Source: Marinimicrococcus sp033875255
GTDB taxonomy: Bacteria; Pseudomonadota; Alphaproteobacteria; Geminicoccales; Geminicoccaceae
Direction: 5' to 3'
Assembly: GCA_033875255.1 (NCBI GenBank)
Contig: JAWZSN010000008.1
Location: 62,001 to 126,000, forward strand
Length of the DNA: 64,000 nucleotides
Below the pieces are notes generated by a model. It saw only the letters and a list, made by a program, of their open reading frames with translations. It was not told where the DNA came from and searched no databases. Below are positions 62,730 to 64,000 of this stretch, in pieces. The number at the start of each line of letters is the position of its first letter. The first letter of the stretch is position 1. The position numbers were made by a program, and so were the translations under genes.

Positions 62730-63298
62730 TGCCGTTCATCCGGGAGAGCATCGTTACCACCAGCAACGAGGACGGCACCGCCTACATCGCGCCGCTCGGT
62801 GTGATCGAGCGGGAGCCCTTCCTGGTGATCGCGCCGTTCGCGCCCTCGACGACGCTGGAGAACCTGCGCCGCCATCCCTTCGCGTGCATCAGCTACGTCA
62901 CCGACGCGCGGATTTTCGCCGGCTGTGTCACCAGACGCCGGCGCGACTGGCCGGTGCTGCGGGCAGAGAAGGTGGATGGCTGGCGCCTCGGGGCCGCCCT
63001 CGCGCATGCCGAAGTCGAGGTGGCCCAGGTGATCGAGGACACGCAGCGCCCGCGCTTTCTCTGCCGCGAGGTGCACGAGGCGATGCACGCCCCGTTCCGG
63101 GGCATGAACCGCGCCCAGGCGGCGGTTGTCGAAGGGGCGATCCTCGTCTCGCGCCTGCACATGCTGCCGGCCGACAAGATCGACCGCGAGATGGCCTGGC
63201 TTGCCGTCTCGGTCGAGAAGACGGCGGGCGCGGCCGAGCTGGAGGCATGGGGGTGGATCAAGGAGGCGGTCGAGCGTTATCGCGAGCAGAGGCACTAA
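62729..63298 (+). CDS. DUF447-family FMN-binding split-barrel protein
   Basis: The 189-residue protein has the DUF447 layout: IRESIVTTSNEDGTAYIAPL, then EPFLVIAPFAPSTTLENLRR, ACISYVTDARIFAGCVT, and the late RAQAAVVEGAILVSRLHMLP. DUF447 proteins adopt a flavin-reductase-like split barrel and occur in methanogens and in H4MPT clusters of methylotrophs; their reaction is not established. Start ATG 62729 uses the last base of the DUF6513 stop. It is the last gene of the flavoprotein-DUF6513-DUF447 operon. Confidence 0.86.
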   Translation: MPFIRESIVTTSNEDGTAYIAPLGVIEREPFLVIAPFAPSTTLENLRRHPFACISYVTDARIFAGCVTRRRRDWPVLRAEKVDGWRLGAALAHAEVEVAQVIEDTQRPRFLCREVHEAMHAPFRGMNRAQAAVVEGAILVSRLHMLPADKIDREMAWLAVSVEKTAGAAELEAWGWIKEAVERYREQRH

Positions 63299-63322
63299 AC
63301 GAGCCGTCCGCCGCAAGACGAT

Positions 63323-63353
63323 GAAAAGCAAAAATCTGCGCGCGGCGCCTTGC
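63323..63353. repeat. Dispersed intergenic element, copy 2
   Basis: GAAAAGCAAAA (63323-63333) is followed after 4 bases by GCGCGCGGCGCCTTGC (63338-63353). It matches copy 1 at 53174-53209 in both blocks (15 of 16 in the second), with a shorter spacer. Both copies lie in intergenic DNA after a plus-strand operon. Confidence 0.45.
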
Positions 63354-63418
63354 ACGGCACCGCCGTCACGGCCGCCACCGCTTCCCGGCGCCCTTCCCCG
63401 TCCCAGCCAACAAGCGCC

Positions 63419-63655
63419 TCAGCGCAGCGCCGGGCCGCAGCGTGTGTCCTCTTGCGGCGGCATGCGGCGGGGGCTCGACGGCATCCAGAGGCTCATCCAC
63501 GCCTCCATCGAGGCGCACCACAGAATCAGGGGATAGAACGGCAACGTGGCGCAGGCCGCGCCGAAGGAGGGGGCCGCCGGCGCGGGCGCTTGAGCGCCCG
63601 GGAGGCGCTCGCTCCCGCGATCACGCCATTCTCGAAGGTCGATGACCTCGCCCAT
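63419..63655 (-). CDS. Small hypothetical protein
   Basis: The 78-residue frame from ATG 63655 begins MGEVIDLREWRDRGSERLPG and has a hydrophobic/aromatic section FYPLILWCASMEAWMSLWM near residues 45-63. The VIDLREWR opening resembles short conserved proteins of alphaproteobacteria, but no family could be named. The sequence shows amphipathic and tryptophan-rich character unlike the random antisense frames nearby. No strong ribosome site is present. It converges on the DUF447 gene and is downstream of the M81 family gene in the same direction. Confidence 0.45.
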   Translation of the reverse strand: MGEVIDLREWRDRGSERLPGAQAPAPAAPSFGAACATLPFYPLILWCASMEAWMSLWMPSSPRRMPPQEDTRCGPALR

Positions 63656-63829
63656 GATGCAGCGCCGCCTTGAGCAGTGGGTTTCGGCTGTGGCCGTCCG
63701 GCGGCGGCCGAAGTCACCTTCAGAACGAAGCGGCCAGAGGCGGGTTCCCTGGGCGCGCACCAAGCACCCGCCCGCGTTGAAAAAGGCTGCCACGCCGGCG
63801 GGTGGCCGGCAAGGCCGCGTCGAGCCCGC

Positions 63830-64000
63830 TCAGCCCATTCCAAGCGGGTCGGGGTGCAGCGGCCACACCTCGCGGGCCAGGCGGGTGAAAGGGATGCGGC
63901 TGTAGTCGCGCGGGAGAGGGCCCCCGGTCTCGACATAGAGGACCTCCTTCGCGATCGGCGCGAAGGCGGCGTGGAAGTGGTTGGTGGACTTCACCACGAG
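63830..64000 (-). CDS. M81-family metallopeptidase (MlrC-like), C-terminal part
   Basis: The last 56 codons of a minus-strand gene are present; the rest lies beyond the window. The visible VVKSTNHFHAAFAPIAKEVL, GGPLPRDYSRIPFTR and EVWPLHPDPLGMG match the C-terminal end of MlrC (microcystinase C) family proteins, where the STNHF-x-A-F motif is highly conserved. These are zinc metallopeptidases or related hydrolases found widely in proteobacteria, usually not linked to microcystin. The stop is TGA at 63830-63832. The substrate is unknown. Confidence 0.85.
   Translation of the reverse strand, partial: LVVKSTNHFHAAFAPIAKEVLYVETGGPLPRDYSRIPFTRLAREVWPLHPDPLGMG

Larger units (their letters stand above)
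63299..63829. other. Intergenic region between DUF447 and the M81 gene
   Basis: This 531-base gap contains copy 2 of the dispersed element (63323-63353) and a short minus-strand frame (63419-63655) described separately. The interval 63354-63418 and 63656-63829 shows no other recognised feature. Confidence 0.5.

Overview
The window is about 70% G+C with dense, operon-like gene packing and many ATGA/GTGA overlaps. The gene content (TRAP and TctABC solute transporters, IclR and FCD-type GntR regulators, a bcsABZ cellulose operon, glyoxylate carboligase, serine-glyoxylate aminotransferase, and a block of tetrahydromethanopterin-type C1 genes) points to a high-GC alphaproteobacterium, plausibly Rhodospirillales/Geminicoccaceae-like and able to oxidise C1 units. 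That placement is inferred from gene families; no rRNA or tRNA gene was recognised.

Layout. 1-7325: a TRAP transporter (dctPQM, minus) divergent from glyoxylate carboligase plus a fumarylacetoacetase-fold hydratase (plus), then a convergent serine-glyoxylate aminotransferase. 7520-19472: a cell-surface glycan/lipid region with an FAD dehydrogenase, asparagine synthase, GT4 glycosyltransferase, PHP-like protein, HpnA-type epimerase, a UPF0104 membrane protein and a hexapeptide acyltransferase. Its most unusual part is a double-hotdog dehydratase/ketoreductase fusion facing an acyl carrier protein and an FkbH glyceryl-loading enzyme. 19804-22490: a histone-deacetylase-family amidohydrolase and a mannitol/uronate-type dehydrogenase. 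22521-28324: a cobalamin riboswitch followed by btuB-btuF-btuC-btuD-tonB. 28305-37465: TctCBA, a second TRAP set, a GATase1-like protein, a dihydrodipicolinate-synthase-family aldolase and its likely IclR regulator. 37552-44319: cellulose synthesis (bcsA, bcsB, bcsZ and a TPR protein lacking a BcsC barrel). 44588-53006: a GntR regulator divergent from an SDR, a branched-chain-type ABC importer (binding protein, LivH and a LivM-LivG-LivF triple fusion), a lambda-crystallin-like hydroxyacid dehydrogenase and a beta-keto acid cleavage enzyme. 53267-63298: an orphan Bug-type binding protein, a divergent dihydropteroate synthase, OsmC, EamA, an MfnE-like kinase, a BCCT transporter, a DUF3179 protein and a tight flavoprotein-DUF6513-DUF447 operon. 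The window ends inside an MlrC (M81) family gene.

How the genes fit together. The MfnE-like kinase, the two DHPS-fold proteins, the flavoprotein and the DUF447 protein match the accessory genes of bacterial tetrahydromethanopterin biosynthesis and C1 transfer. With serine-glyoxylate aminotransferase and Gcl they suggest that C1 units and glyoxylate are central to this organism's metabolism. The 45.4-53.0 kb operon reads as a complete import-and-degrade module for a beta-hydroxy acid. The FkbH/ACP/hotdog-ketoreductase set is the best candidate for an incompletely described pathway: a carrier-bound glyceryl or hydroxyacyl unit used to decorate a surface glycan or lipid.
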